Positions 1 through 9,556 of a DNA stretch of 28,186 bases are shown here, piece after piece. A model generated the notes under the pieces. It was not told the origin of the DNA, did not search any database, and was given only the letters and a program-made list of their open reading frames with translations. The DNA is from an uncultured Spirochaetia bacterium. Lineage in GTDB: Bacteria > Spirochaetota > UBA4802 > JAGODF01. The translations under genes were made by a program, and so were the position numbers. The stretch's first letter is position 1, and the number at the start of each line of letters is the position of its first letter. The stretch spans positions 1-28,186 of the forward strand of contig CALCJG010000307.1 in the NCBI GenBank assembly GCA_937967705.1, given 5' to 3'.

Positions 1-44
1 CACCGAGATCTACACTCTTTCCCTACACGACGCTCTTCCGATCT
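1..44. other. Illumina adapter remnant at contig end (artefact)
   Basis: The first 44 bases match the 3' part of the Illumina TruSeq universal/P5 adapter, ending in the diagnostic CGCTCTTCCGATCT. Biological sequence begins at base 45, in the middle of the UPF0182 gene. In the minus-strand frame of that gene the adapter has no stop codon, so automatic translation would append a false tail beginning RSEERRVGKE to the protein. These bases should be trimmed before any annotation or database search. Confidence 0.98.
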
Positions 45-2288
45 CAGTGTAAACAAGGCTAGTTCGCCGTAGGATTCCGGATCACATTTAGCGATAAAGA
101 AAGCAATCATATTGTCTTTCTTTATGGGGGTAAAGGGCATGATCAGGATGAAATCGCTTGTTTTCTCCCCGGGAAGTTTAGTGACAAGATAATAGCTGTG
201 AACCAAAACCTCGGAACTCTCATAAATCTGCTTGGGGATAGCCCAGGCATCTTCATTGTTGTAGAACACGTTGACATTGGTCATGTGGTACCGCAACAGC
301 ATCTGGCATTGAATATTGAAGATGGCTTCCGGATAACGTATGTGTTTGAGAAGATCCGGCGGCATCTGGGTTAAAGACTTAAAGAGTTTTCCAAATATAT
401 TGGCATAGGTTTTAATTATTGGATCTTTGGGATCGGATATGTAGTAGTTGACAGTCCCATCATAGGCATCTATAACCACCTTTACGGAATTGCGTATATA
501 GTTAATTTTCCTCCCGGCAGCGGTCACTATCGGCGTAGAATAGGGGAAGTTGGACGAGGTGGTATATCCATCTATGAACCAGTAAAGTTTACCCTGTGAT
601 GTCACCAGGTAGGGATCTTTATCGAATTCCAGGAAAGGAGTAAGGCTTTTAACCATTTCGAGGATGTTCCGTCTGAATAATATACGGCTCTCGGAAGATA
701 TGCTTCCTGAAATCAAAATATTGATATCGTTAAAGGCGACCGCGAAGAGCACGCGTTTAAAAACCGAATCAAGCCTGGCTCCTCCCTTCCCATTATAACG
801 AGTATACTTGTTTTCATCACCGAAGGGGTAATCGAATTCTCCAGGTTTTATCGTCGTTCCGGTTATCACATAGGGATTGTGATGTTCCCCGTAATATATC
901 TCCGGTCTTTTAATCTCGATGGGAATTTTAGACTTGGGAGGTATGTCGTATACCAGCATTTCCGGCAGACCTTCAGGTGTGATCTTGTCCACCCGGCTCA
1001 GAACAAAGCCGTAACCATGGGTATAAATAAGATGTATATTCTGCCATGTCTGGCTCGCTTTACCAAGATTATCGAGATTCAGCTCCCTTGCCGAGAGGTT
1101 GACAGCGATCTTTTTCTTATCAATCTCATATCTATCTACATCGACATCATTAAAATGATAGTATGGCTTCAACTCCTGCAATTGTTTGTAAGTCTGATGC
1201 AGGGGACGCCAGTCCCAGAGGCGGACGTTTTCCAGGGTACTCCTGTTTTTTACAATATCTCTGTATGTCAAATTGGTTTTATTAGGGAAACTCTTTTCCA
1301 ACACGCGTTCCAGATTATAAGCCATACGGGTGAAGCGTATGTTGTTGGAAATGTAGGGTTTTTCTTTGTCCAATTCATTGGGTTCGACTATAAAACGCTG
1401 TTGTATGGATGGAACAATAGTGCCCAGTACAAAATATACGGGTAGGATTGTTATCAGCACGACAATGGGGAGCTTGAAGCTTCTTCGAAAGATGTTAAAG
1501 AGGAGCAGAGCGGCCGCTAAAAACGAGATATACATACAGGCGTTGTAAGCCACCAATTGGGCGTGAACATCCGTATAGCCGGCCCCGAAAAATTTACTCC
1601 GATTGGTAAAGAGGAGCTCAAAAGCAGAAATACGATACCCTATACCATAGAGCAATACGATCATCGCCAGCAGAGTAGATAAATGAGATCGGGCAAAAAG
1701 GGAGAACTCGATTTTTCCATTCTGCACAGTAATTCCGCCGTTGAGAACATGAAAAACTGCCGAGAAAATGACAATAATGACCAGGGTAACCATCAGCCAG
1801 TGGAACAGAAACTCCAGGAAGGGCAAAGAGAAGATATAAAACCCGATGTTCATCTCAAAAATGGGATCGGCAGGATATCCTTCAAATGGAACGGAATGCT
1901 TGTAGACAAGATACTCTTTCCAATAGGCAGAAGCGGCAATACCCATGAGAATACCGACGATCAGGACTCCTATGAAAAGAAGAAGGAATAAAGCCCTTTT
2001 AGGGGTCCCAAAAACTGGCAATTGGAGTTTGTCGAGTATGTTTTTTGTAAAAATCCTCCCCTTCCCCCCCAGTAGGCGAATTAGAAGAAAATTTAAAATG
2101 AAGATCCCGATGAAAATCAGAGTAAAGAGGGTCTGTACGTTAAATTTTGTGAAAAAGAGCGTCCAGAAAATATCAAGGTGATCATTAATCCGAAACCACT
2201 CATAATCGATATAAAATCGCGATATACCCTGAACGATGAAGTAAAGAATGATAAAACCCGCCAAGCCCCAAAAGAACTTTTTATTCAT
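45..2288 (-). CDS. UPF0182 family membrane protein, 3' end missing
   Basis: The minus-strand frame is open from an ATG at 2288 to the first genomic base, giving 748 codons without a stop. The N-terminal part of about 280 residues is strongly hydrophobic, with roughly six or seven membrane spans (first span about residues 5-22, another about 98-118). A long soluble, probably extracytoplasmic, part follows. Stretches such as RLWDWRPL, EIYYGEHH and WFIDGYTTSSNFPYS are typical of the UPF0182 family, whose members are usually about 900 residues, so about 150 C-terminal residues are lost. The function of the family is unknown. The start overlaps the end of queH by 8 bp and a GGAGAG sits about 8 nt before the ATG, so translation is probably coupled to queH. 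The real sequence stops where the adapter begins. Confidence 0.9.
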
Positions 2289-2835
2289 TCCCCGCTCTCT
2301 CCTTCATTGAGTATATGCATCCGCAATAGTTCTGCCTATAAAAGCCGTACATTCTGGAGAGGTCAACGGATTTTTTATACCCGTTCTTTTTTTTAAAATC
2401 AGCCTCTAAAAATTCCATATTGTAGCTATCAGCAAGCTCTCTCCCTATCTGATTGATCATGCGGGCATCCTTATGGGGGCTAATCGACAACACCGTCGTT
2501 ACGATTGTGATGCCATTATCGCGTGCGAACCTGAAGGATCGGTCAAGCCTTATACGGTAGCATTGCCAACAACGTTCAGAGCGCTCACCAAGAGAAGCGA
2601 AAGGTCTCACACGCTCCTGCCAGTTTTCCTGATCATACTCCCCTTCATGAAGCGGAAAGTCCATAAGCAGAGAGAAACGGCGCAATTCCTGCAATCTCGC
2701 TCTGTATTCATCCATCGGATAAATATTCGGGTTGTAAAAATAGGAAATGACATCGAAGTCACTGCATAAAACATCCCTTACATGACTTATGCAGGGGGCA
2801 CAGCAGGTATGCAAAAGAATTGGGGATTTATTCAC
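2281..2835 (-). CDS. queH: Epoxyqueuosine reductase QueH
   Basis: This 184-residue protein matches QueH (DUF208), which reduces epoxyqueuosine to queuosine in tRNA and functionally replaces the cobalamin-dependent QueG. Visible hallmarks are the N-terminal LLHTCCAPC (C11, C12, C15), the ERCWQCYR pair (C89, C92) and the C-terminal NYCGC (C171, C173). These are the cysteines expected to hold the iron-sulfur cluster and second iron. The STGxL-type segment TTVLSISPHKD and the Lys-rich FKKKNGYKKS are also typical. The start is GTG, with no good ribosome site. It lies 7 bp after the stop of the upstream small gene, so translational coupling is likely. The 3' end overlaps the UPF0182 gene by 8 bp. 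Length is normal for the family. Confidence 0.95.
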   Translation of the reverse strand: MNKSPILLHTCCAPCISHVRDVLCSDFDVISYFYNPNIYPMDEYRARLQELRRFSLLMDFPLHEGEYDQENWQERVRPFASLGERSERCWQCYRIRLDRSFRFARDNGITIVTTVLSISPHKDARMINQIGRELADSYNMEFLEADFKKKNGYKKSVDLSRMYGFYRQNYCGCIYSMKERAGNE

Positions 2836-2842
2836 CGTTCAG

Positions 2843-3202
2843 CTAAGACTTAATATATTTCGAAAGAAAATCGCTGAGCGTTTTAGCCTTGCCGGGGTTG
2901 ATACGGCTATCCAGCCATAAAAGAAGATCCGCACTGACTCCTTGTGTCGTATCATATTCATGATGTATGATGTAATTAGCAATGTGGAATTTCAGAGTGT
3001 CGAAGATCTCCTCGGCCTTGTTTAAATTGGTCGGGCAACCTCCTAGAATATCCCCTATTCTGGCTATAATATCATGCTTGCTTATCTCTCGCAGTTCATC
3101 ACGGCATCTATCATCGAAGATACTGTTTTTCAGGAAGACTTTTTCATTCATTTCCGAAGGATGTATGAGGCTGAACTTCTTGGCTTCGCTGCATCTGTTC
3201 AT
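2843..3202 (-). CDS. Hypothetical 119-residue protein upstream of queH
   Basis: I do not recognise this protein. It is 119 residues, soluble, with no signal peptide or membrane span, and looks mostly helical. It has three cysteines (C4, C33, C56) and a His-rich stretch, KFHIANYIIHHEYD, near residues 71-84. The ATG at 3202 has an AAAGG about 9 nt upstream, and the 7-bp gap to queH suggests one transcript with queH and the UPF0182 gene. It is the first gene of that group, so the AT-rich 196-bp gap at 3203-3398 should hold the promoter. I could not pick convincing -35/-10 boxes there. The reading frame is likely real because of its position and ribosome site. No function is proposed. Confidence 0.75.
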   Translation of the reverse strand: MNRCSEAKKFSLIHPSEMNEKVFLKNSIFDDRCRDELREISKHDIIARIGDILGGCPTNLNKAEEIFDTLKFHIANYIIHHEYDTTQGVSADLLLWLDSRINPGKAKTLSDFLSKYIKS

Positions 3203-3398
3203 CTGTAAAAACCTTTCACAATGGGTGGTTAAATTATCACACTCTTTTGTATTATTAAAATGATTATCAATACTTTCCTTTTATTTGTTCAGATAACAAT
3301 TTATACAAATTTCAGAGAAGCGTCAACAGTACCACAATTAAAATTGCAATTAATTACGGCTATTCAATAAAAAAACGCCTTTTGTTGAGTTATTGGAA

Positions 3399-5591
3399 TT
3401 AGTCTCCCCTCTCAGGCATCGATTTTATCACACCGGCATTCCTGCATCTGTTACGCCCCTCCCTTTTCGCACCATAGAGTGCATCATCCGCCTCCTTTAT
3501 CAGCACTATCTTGACCTGCTCCGTGATCTGCTCCCGTTCCATTTTGGTCAGGTTGGCATCATAGTAGATTGTGTCGGACAGACTGCCGCCATCAATCGTT
3601 GCGATTCCAATGGACACAGTCTTTAGAATCTGCTCGTAAAAGATATGATTCTCCACACTCTTCCTTATTCTCTCCGCTATGGTCACAGCTATTTCATTTT
3701 CCGTTTCAGGAAGGATAACGGCGAATTCCTCACCGCCGTAACGCGCCACCAGATCGATCATCCGCACGTGTTCAACGATCAGCCTTGATATTTCCTTCAG
3801 CAATACATCCCCTACCTGATGCCCGTACGTGTCGTTGATGGATTTGAAATGATCCAGATCTATCATAAGCAGGGAAAGGGATCTCTTTTGCCGAATGGCC
3901 GACATAATTTCCTCGAGAATACGCTGATGGAAGAAACGCGAGATGTAGAGTCGGGTCAGACCATCCCGGATAGCCAGCTCATAGAGACGGGCATTGTCCA
4001 GAGCGTTGGAAAGCTGATTGCCCATAATCTGCATCAGGGCAATGTCCTCCTGATTATAGATATCTCCAGATGCCTTATCCCCAAGACTCAGTATTCCCCT
4101 GAGTCGTCCCGTATAGGTCATGGGGATGATGACTACCGCCCGGAAATAATTAAAGAAGTCCCGGTATTCCCTGTTGAATTCGTCTTCTCCCTTCTCGACA
4201 AGTTCTTCCAGGAATATCTCCCTGTTGGCCAGCCGGAGGACGTTGATAAGTGCATGAGAAGGGCTAAAGGTTAGCTGCTCATCGGCATCAACACCATATG
4301 ATGAAGCAACACCATAGTTATCAGTATCCTCATCATAAAGTATCAGGGCAAACGAGGTCACTTTAAGGTTGGTTACAACCGCATCCGTAATCAATTCGAT
4401 AAGCCTGTTGTAATCCAAAACGGTCACAAGCTGCATGCTGATGTCCCGTAAAGTTTGTTGATAATCATATTTCTGCCCCAGGACAAATCTATTGATGAAA
4501 TTCTGCAGTGCCATCTGAAGCGGATTGAAAAGCAGAACCATGAGGAAAACGTAGAAGAGCAACAGCATAATAGTTCGGCTATCCGTCTCAAGGAAGGATA
4601 TAATCCAGAAATAGAGGGATATGAACAGAAGAGAAACGAAGATGTAGACGTAATATCCCCTAAAGATCTCCGTAATGTCAACCAGACGATATCTGAGGAT
4701 AGCGTAACTGATGAAGAATATTCCGATGATCAGGCCAATATCCTTAAGGGGATACATAGCATAGGAATGCTGTATCAACAAATAAGTCAATCCCAGATTA
4801 TAAGGGAGCAATAACAGTGCAATCCCCCCGACAGATTTCATCGGGCTCAATAGCCTGAAACGTCCCCTTTTGACCGAACGGTACATATAGAGAAGTATTA
4901 CATAACAAAGGATGACAAGAGCGATAATGCTTAGATTAATAATATATTTAACGGTATCAGCCTCTGATTTTTCCGCAACCCCGTTTTGCGAGAGGACATA
5001 CATGGTCTCCGTTATGGAAATCATGAATCCGATGGATGTTCCGAGCCAGAGAAGACGCGCCTGATTCCTCTTTATACTGTCAACGGAATTGATGAAAACC
5101 TCATAAAGATGGATGAGAGCGATACTGGAGCATGTGAAATAATAGGTATTCCCGATATAGTTCATGGGAAATAACAATCGCGGATAATGCCCGAAATACC
5201 CTTTCTGAACGGCTGAGAGATCAAAATAGTAATTGAGAAATACCAGCAGCAGACTGATGAATAGGAAGACATAGATATAAGGAGACCTTGAATTGGAAAA
5301 TGTTATGGTAAAATAATAGGTTGATACCGGAATGAAGAGCCATGCACAAAAATAGATTTCTTTGACCACGGATAAAAAGTCACTCTCCGGGAAAACGAAG
5401 AGAATTCCCCCGGCGATAATCCATATCACAAGGTTCAAGCAGAAGGTAAAACTGGCCCAGGCGATTTTTCTTTTATATCCCTTGAGAATGAGATTGGCAA
5501 TGATCACAATGAAGCCTAAACTGGTAATCAGCGGAAGGATTCCATAGGGATAAATTTTCTGCAGATAGATAACGAGTTCTTCCGTCCTCAA
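3399..5591 (-). CDS. Membrane diguanylate cyclase: 7TM-GAF-GGDEF
   Basis: This 730-residue inner-membrane signalling protein has about nine hydrophobic segments in residues 1-365, resembling the histidine-kinase N-terminal 7TM sensor region. A GAF-type domain follows at about 385-535, then a GGDEF domain at about 540-715. The active-site loop is RYGGEEF (GGEEF at 619-623), a catalytically competent variant. The product-inhibition I-site RMID (610-613) is five residues before it, so an active, feedback-inhibited c-di-GMP synthase is expected. DLDHFKSINDTYGHQVGD (578-595) carries the metal and substrate residues. The segment between IGIA (661-664) and ADDALY (701-706) is about ten residues longer than usual. 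The start is TTG at 5591, preceded by AGGAAAGGG, and overlaps the nfi stop by 4 bp (TTGA), indicating coupling. The ligand of the sensor region is unknown. Confidence 0.93.
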   Translation of the reverse strand: MRTEELVIYLQKIYPYGILPLITSLGFIVIIANLILKGYKRKIAWASFTFCLNLVIWIIAGGILFVFPESDFLSVVKEIYFCAWLFIPVSTYYFTITFSNSRSPYIYVFLFISLLLVFLNYYFDLSAVQKGYFGHYPRLLFPMNYIGNTYYFTCSSIALIHLYEVFINSVDSIKRNQARLLWLGTSIGFMISITETMYVLSQNGVAEKSEADTVKYIINLSIIALVILCYVILLYMYRSVKRGRFRLLSPMKSVGGIALLLLPYNLGLTYLLIQHSYAMYPLKDIGLIIGIFFISYAILRYRLVDITEIFRGYYVYIFVSLLFISLYFWIISFLETDSRTIMLLLFYVFLMVLLFNPLQMALQNFINRFVLGQKYDYQQTLRDISMQLVTVLDYNRLIELITDAVVTNLKVTSFALILYDEDTDNYGVASSYGVDADEQLTFSPSHALINVLRLANREIFLEELVEKGEDEFNREYRDFFNYFRAVVIIPMTYTGRLRGILSLGDKASGDIYNQEDIALMQIMGNQLSNALDNARLYELAIRDGLTRLYISRFFHQRILEEIMSAIRQKRSLSLLMIDLDHFKSINDTYGHQVGDVLLKEISRLIVEHVRMIDLVARYGGEEFAVILPETENEIAVTIAERIRKSVENHIFYEQILKTVSIGIATIDGGSLSDTIYYDANLTKMEREQITEQVKIVLIKEADDALYGAKREGRNRCRNAGVIKSMPERGD

Positions 5592-6265
5592 AGGGCCCTT
5601 TCCTTTTTTTTGTAATACCCTACCCGGATATGAGCTTCCCGGGTAGGAATGGGGATTCTATACTTGCCGCAGCATCTTTCCATAATGACTGCTGACTCGT
5701 CAATGCCGATCCCGGATCCCGGTGATATAAAAACCGGCTTTGTACGATCTCGTGTCCTCAGCACGATTCCAATAGGGACCCCGTCACGGTCGAGGAGATA
5801 GGATCTGTCACCTCTGTTATTTCCCGGCTCTTCGTAGGTTCCATAGAGTCGGGATTTGGCGCATCCGATCGTCGGCTTCCCGATAAAAAGGCTCATATGT
5901 GAGGCAATCCCCAATTTCCTGGGATGGGCAATCCCCTGACCATCGAAGACAATGAGATCCGGTTTCACTTTTAAAGTCCTGTAGGTCTCCAGGAACAGCG
6001 GTCCCTCCCGGAAGGAGAGCAAACCAGGCACATAGGGGAACAGCAGATCACCCTGAAGGAATGCCTCTTCGACCACCTCCAGATCAGGGTATGAGAAAAC
6101 AATAATCCCGCAATAGGCTTTCTGCTCATTCTTCCTTATAGCGATGTCAACCCCTGCCAGCAGTTTCAACTCACCTGGCATGCCCCGGATGACAAGGCTA
6201 CCGGCAAGCTCTTTCTGCAAAGCGACAGCCTCGCTTACCGAAATATCCCACCTGTGGTTCAGCAT
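5588..6265 (-). CDS. nfi: Endonuclease V (deoxyinosine 3' endonuclease)
   Basis: Endonuclease V nicks DNA near deoxyinosine and related deaminated bases, starting their repair. Numbering from an upstream TTG at 6274, the expected catalytic residues are D43 (GVD), E90 (FREGP), D111 (FDGQG), K140 (CAKSRLYG) and H215 (TREAH). The wedge motif PYVPG (80-84) and HPRKLGIASHM (117-127) are also intact. The protein is very close in layout to the Thermotoga enzyme, including HRWD near the N-terminus. I prefer the ATG at 6265 because GGTGA lies just before it. TTG 6274 and GTG 6271 are in-frame alternatives. The gene is the first of a two-gene unit with the diguanylate cyclase, which overlaps its stop codon. 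Confidence 0.95.
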   Translation of the reverse strand: MLNHRWDISVSEAVALQKELAGSLVIRGMPGELKLLAGVDIAIRKNEQKAYCGIIVFSYPDLEVVEEAFLQGDLLFPYVPGLLSFREGPLFLETYRTLKVKPDLIVFDGQGIAHPRKLGIASHMSLFIGKPTIGCAKSRLYGTYEEPGNNRGDRSYLLDRDGVPIGIVLRTRDRTKPVFISPGSGIGIDESAVIMERCCGKYRIPIPTREAHIRVGYYKKKERAL

Positions 6266-6300
6266 TTTCACCAACTGGCATCTGTAGTGCCTCCGTTTCC

Positions 6301-6373
6301 TGGGATCACCGAGACAGTGAATATTGATCCCACAGGGGAAGGATTTACCCTCAAGGGATCATCCTTCCCCTGT
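6301..6373 (-). promoter_or_regulatory. Two adjoining inverted repeats between acyl-CoA synthetase and nfi
   Basis: A 13-bp perfect stem pairs 6332-6344 (ACAGGGGAAGGAT) with 6361-6373. Its 16-base loop contains a small CCC/GGG stem. Directly next to it TGGGATCA (6301-6308) pairs with TGATCCCA (6325-6332), sharing base 6332. A third GGGATCA copy at 6355-6361 can pair with the same arm, so alternative folds are possible. The site lies after the acyl-CoA synthetase stop and about 40-110 bases before nfi. It may terminate the former or regulate the latter. On the minus strand no U-run follows the main stem, so a classical intrinsic terminator is not shown. Confidence 0.45.
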
Positions 6374-6453
6374 CATTTTGAAATAATAACATGACAAAGT
6401 GCTTCTGGCAAGAAATTATGCGGGAACTCCCGAATTAAAGAAGACGACGAAGG

Positions 6454-8544
6454 TCACTTCCCGAAAAATACCCTGGCATCAACGATTGAAACCCCCCTCC
6501 CCTGGGGATGGAGTATCACCGGATTGAGATCGATCTCACTGATTTCTGGAAAAGCGCTCATGAGGAAGGAAATGCGGCATATCACCTCCACAAGAGCCGT
6601 CTCATCCAACGGCTCTTTACCCCGCGCCCCCTGGATAATGGGATAGGAGTGCAGCTGACGGATCATATCGTGGGCTTCCGCAACAGTAACCGGTGCCAGA
6701 CGAAGACTACGGTCTTTAAAGATTTCAATGAAGACACCTCCCAGGCCAACGGTCACGATGGGACCGAAATGCTCATCCTGGCGGGCTCCGACAAAAAACT
6801 CCACTCCTCCCTGAACCATTTCCTGAATCAGAAATCCGTCTATGCTCAGTTTTTTATCGCTGCGTCCCAGACTGTCTTTCATCTTCCTTATAGCCAGTGA
6901 TGCCTCTGCAAGACTCTGCAAACCAATCCGCACCCCGCCTACGTCAGTTTTATGGCTGGCATCCTTAGATATGAGCTTCAGCACAAGGGGGGCCTTTAGA
7001 GGCAACTCATCCAGATCACTCTCGGCCATCACCTTATACCCCGGTACCGTCTTCAAACCTGCGGCACGGCAGACAGCCAGAGCTTCGTCCGTCAAAGGTA
7101 TGCGGCTTGCGGAGCTACAGGTTTCCTGCATGGTTCTGACGGATTCCTTATCCAGCTCATAAACCGGAAGGCCCCCCCTCTGATCCCTCTTCTGACGGCG
7201 TTCATAATAATCAGCTGATATGTTCAACGCCTTTGCCGCTGACAGAGGAGAATTATATATAGGATAAGGGTGATTTTTCGCAATATCCACTATCTCCTCC
7301 ACATTAGAAATAATAGCCATGGAAACGGGTTTGTTGTACTTCTCGACGAGTTCCTTCACCCCGTCCAGGAAGGTTCGGGACATGGCAGATTCATACCCCG
7401 CCTGATAAAGATGGTTGAAGAGTATTCCATCAACTTCTTCCAGTTTAATCGCCTCTTCCAGGATTCGGATAAAGATCGTATAATCGAATATTTCCCCCAG
7501 ATCCAGAGGATTCTGATGAGCGATCACCCGGGTGTGGTACATGCTGCGGATGCGGTCGATAAAACCGTCAGGAAAGGGGATAATTTCAAAATTGTACTTG
7601 GCGCAGGAATCCGCGGATATGACGGCATGCCCCCCCGAGCGGGATAGGACAGCAACACGGCGTCCTCGCATGGGAGGCAGCTGCATGATTTTAGCTGCCA
7701 TGATCATTTCCTCTTCATCCTCAGCCCTGATGACTCCGGATTGATAAAACGAGGCCTCCACCACATCATCGCTGGCGGACAAAGCCGTCGTGTGGGACTG
7801 GGCTATCCTGGCGGTGGTCTCAAAGCGGTTAGATTTCTGTACGATAATCGGCTTATCGGAAGTCCGGGCCACATCGAAAAAGGCACGGCCTCGGTTGAAT
7901 CCCTCCAGATATTCCACGATACAGTCTGTTTTGGGATCCCTAACATAGTATTCTGTAAAATCCACTTCATCCAGGTTCAACTTGTTGCCCACTGCAACAA
8001 ATTTCTGCAGGAAGATGTGATTCTCCGGCAGGGCGTGCATGTAGGTATTGCCGATCCCTCCGCTCTGCGATATCACGGAAACGGAGCCGACCGGGACATC
8101 TCCTTCGAAGAAAGCGAAGGGCATCATCATGTTGATCTCGAAATTGACCGTTCCGATACAGTTGGGGCCAATAAATTTAATCCCGTATTTTTTTGCGATG
8201 TCCACAACTTCTGTTTCCAGAGAATAATCCCCATGGGAGAATTCACTGAACCCACCGGATTCGATCACCACGCGGTCAATCCCCATTTCCCCGCATTCCC
8301 GCATCAAACCGGGTACGGTTTCCGCAGGGGTGATGATGACCGCTACATCGGGCACCTCCGGGAGGTCCTTCAGGCTTTTATAGATGCGCACTCCTTCCAC
8401 ATCCCCCTCCTGAGAACCAATACCATAGAGATTGCCGGAATAACCGCGTTTCTTGTTGTTGATAACAATAATTTTACCCAGATTGATCTTAGATACGGAG
8501 ACGCCAATGATCACCAAGCTTTTGGGGTAGAAAAATCTGTCCAT
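6454..8544 (-). CDS. ADP-forming acyl-CoA/acetyl-CoA synthetase, fused subunits
   Basis: This 696-residue protein belongs to the NDP-forming acyl-CoA synthetase superfamily, which interconverts acyl-CoA plus ADP and phosphate with the free acid, CoA and ATP. The domain order is a CoA-binding Rossmann domain (about 1-140, with GPNCIG at 126-131), succinyl-CoA-ligase-like domains (about 150-450) and a C-terminal ATP-grasp domain (about 485-695, ending in EIDLNPV). SQSGGIGN (159-166) and AQSHTTALS (248-256) are visible, and H251 is the expected phosphohistidine. The fused alpha-beta order is usual for bacterial members. The ATG at 8544 has GAGG about 5 nt upstream. A TTGACA promoter candidate lies about 110-140 bp upstream. 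The substrate acid cannot be told from sequence. Paralogues include protein acetyltransferase-like forms, but no GNAT domain is present here. Confidence 0.9.
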   Translation of the reverse strand: MDRFFYPKSLVIIGVSVSKINLGKIIVINNKKRGYSGNLYGIGSQEGDVEGVRIYKSLKDLPEVPDVAVIITPAETVPGLMRECGEMGIDRVVIESGGFSEFSHGDYSLETEVVDIAKKYGIKFIGPNCIGTVNFEINMMMPFAFFEGDVPVGSVSVISQSGGIGNTYMHALPENHIFLQKFVAVGNKLNLDEVDFTEYYVRDPKTDCIVEYLEGFNRGRAFFDVARTSDKPIIVQKSNRFETTARIAQSHTTALSASDDVVEASFYQSGVIRAEDEEEMIMAAKIMQLPPMRGRRVAVLSRSGGHAVISADSCAKYNFEIIPFPDGFIDRIRSMYHTRVIAHQNPLDLGEIFDYTIFIRILEEAIKLEEVDGILFNHLYQAGYESAMSRTFLDGVKELVEKYNKPVSMAIISNVEEIVDIAKNHPYPIYNSPLSAAKALNISADYYERRQKRDQRGGLPVYELDKESVRTMQETCSSASRIPLTDEALAVCRAAGLKTVPGYKVMAESDLDELPLKAPLVLKLISKDASHKTDVGGVRIGLQSLAEASLAIRKMKDSLGRSDKKLSIDGFLIQEMVQGGVEFFVGARQDEHFGPIVTVGLGGVFIEIFKDRSLRLAPVTVAEAHDMIRQLHSYPIIQGARGKEPLDETALVEVICRISFLMSAFPEISEIDLNPVILHPQGRGVSIVDARVFFGK

Positions 8545-8656
8545 AATGACCTCGTCGAGAATTCTTTATTAGTGGGCTGCCCGTATACACACCTGTCGCA
8601 ATCTGCCCCAGCTCCAGCCCATCACACCAAACAAAACCGTTATTGATACGGGTGAT

Positions 8657-8685
8657 AGACTAAAAAAAGTAGCTTTATTTGTCAA
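8657..8685 (-). promoter_or_regulatory. Candidate promoter of acyl-CoA synthetase gene
   Basis: On the minus strand a consensus -35 TTGACA (8685-8680) is followed after 17 bp by TAGTCT (8662-8657), a weak -10. Transcription would start near 8650, giving a leader of about 105 nt to the ATG at 8544. The -35 box is perfect and the spacing ideal, but the -10 match is only three of six. Confidence 0.45.
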
Positions 8686-8776
8686 TTATGTTGTAATATC
8701 TTTTTTACTGTTTTTTCTGGGATTTTCTGGCCAGAGATATCCCTGGCCGGAGGGTATTCCTTTGGATGGGGATGAA

Positions 8777-9556
8777 TTAAAACTCGTTGTGATATTCTAT
8801 CCGAACAATTCGATTGACCGGCTCGTGCCGCTGAAAGAGAAAATCCAGCTCCATGCCCAGGTGATTGAGGTAATTATAGCGGACACCGGCGTTAAAAAGC
8901 CATTCCCTTCCCCGGGAAAAATCATAATAGATGCGCTCCCCTTCAGCCTTGACCATGAAATACTGGCCCATCGGAATATCGAAACCGAGATAATAGGAAG
9001 TATCCCCAGGAACGTAATTGGGCTGTGTAGGAACCCTGAGGCCGAAATGGAGATGCTGTTCGTCATCGAAGAGATATATCGGCTTGGTTATGGCCAGATA
9101 AGGTCCATAGATCATGCGATTCAATTCATTCTTACTGTACCGTTCGTCATCCCTGTTGTAATCCTCCCCGTTTTTAACATACGTGGTCTTACCCTGCTGG
9201 CCGATATAGAAGGAATCGTATCCGACCGAAATGGATATAGGGAACTGCTCCCAGCCGTCGGTAAATTTTAATTTGGCAATAACACCGGGCACATTGGGCT
9301 GAGAACGGTCCTTCCCTATGGCGTTCTGAACATCAAAGGATACTCCGAGGAAGAGGTTGTCATGCAGTCCAAGTATCGTTTTCAACTCCACTCCCCCGTT
9401 GTCATACCCAAGGAAAGATACCTGATATGTACCTCTGGGGATGGTATAAGCTGTAGGGGCATCGATGAGAGACGTATTCCGTACATATTGCTGTGCGAAG
9501 AGACCCGAGGTCATAAGAAAGGATAATACAACAGTAATTAATGCCGTCCTTTTCAT
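8777..9556 (-). CDS. Probable outer-membrane beta-barrel protein
   Basis: This protein of about 259 residues begins with a clear Sec signal peptide (MKRTALITVVLSFLMTSG, then LFAQ, probable cleavage after AQ-type residues near 22). The mature part has many alternating aromatic/hydrophobic strands, such as YQVSFLGYDNG, NLFLGVSFDV and FPISISVGYD. It ends in phenylalanine (RIEYHNEF), the classical C-terminal signal of outer-membrane barrels. I do not recognise a specific family. The ATG at 9556 is preferred over a TTG one codon upstream, and AAAGG lies about 10 nt before it. It is monocistronic in appearance, lying downstream of the terminator at 9639-9669 and separated from the next gene by 232 bp. 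A role in transport or envelope structure is possible but not shown. Confidence 0.78.
   Translation of the reverse strand: MKRTALITVVLSFLMTSGLFAQQYVRNTSLIDAPTAYTIPRGTYQVSFLGYDNGGVELKTILGLHDNLFLGVSFDVQNAIGKDRSQPNVPGVIAKLKFTDGWEQFPISISVGYDSFYIGQQGKTTYVKNGEDYNRDDERYSKNELNRMIYGPYLAITKPIYLFDDEQHLHFGLRVPTQPNYVPGDTSYYLGFDIPMGQYFMVKAEGERIYYDFSRGREWLFNAGVRYNYLNHLGMELDFLFQRHEPVNRIVRIEYHNEF

Noticed and set aside
2843..3202. Hemerythrin-like His pattern (HIANYIIHHEYD, LLLWLDSRI) in the 119-residue protein
   Set aside because: The full set of hemerythrin metal ligands and their spacing is missing; only a loose resemblance remains.
3360..3398. Possible terminator after the diguanylate cyclase (T-run on the minus strand)
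   Set aside because: The only stem available is made of A-T pairs with mismatches, so it is too weak to call.
8727..8750. CTGGCCAG-type hairpin downstream of the outer-membrane barrel gene
   Set aside because: The stem is only eight pairs with one G-T and is not followed by a U-run on the minus strand. It could still be a weak terminator, but this is not supported.
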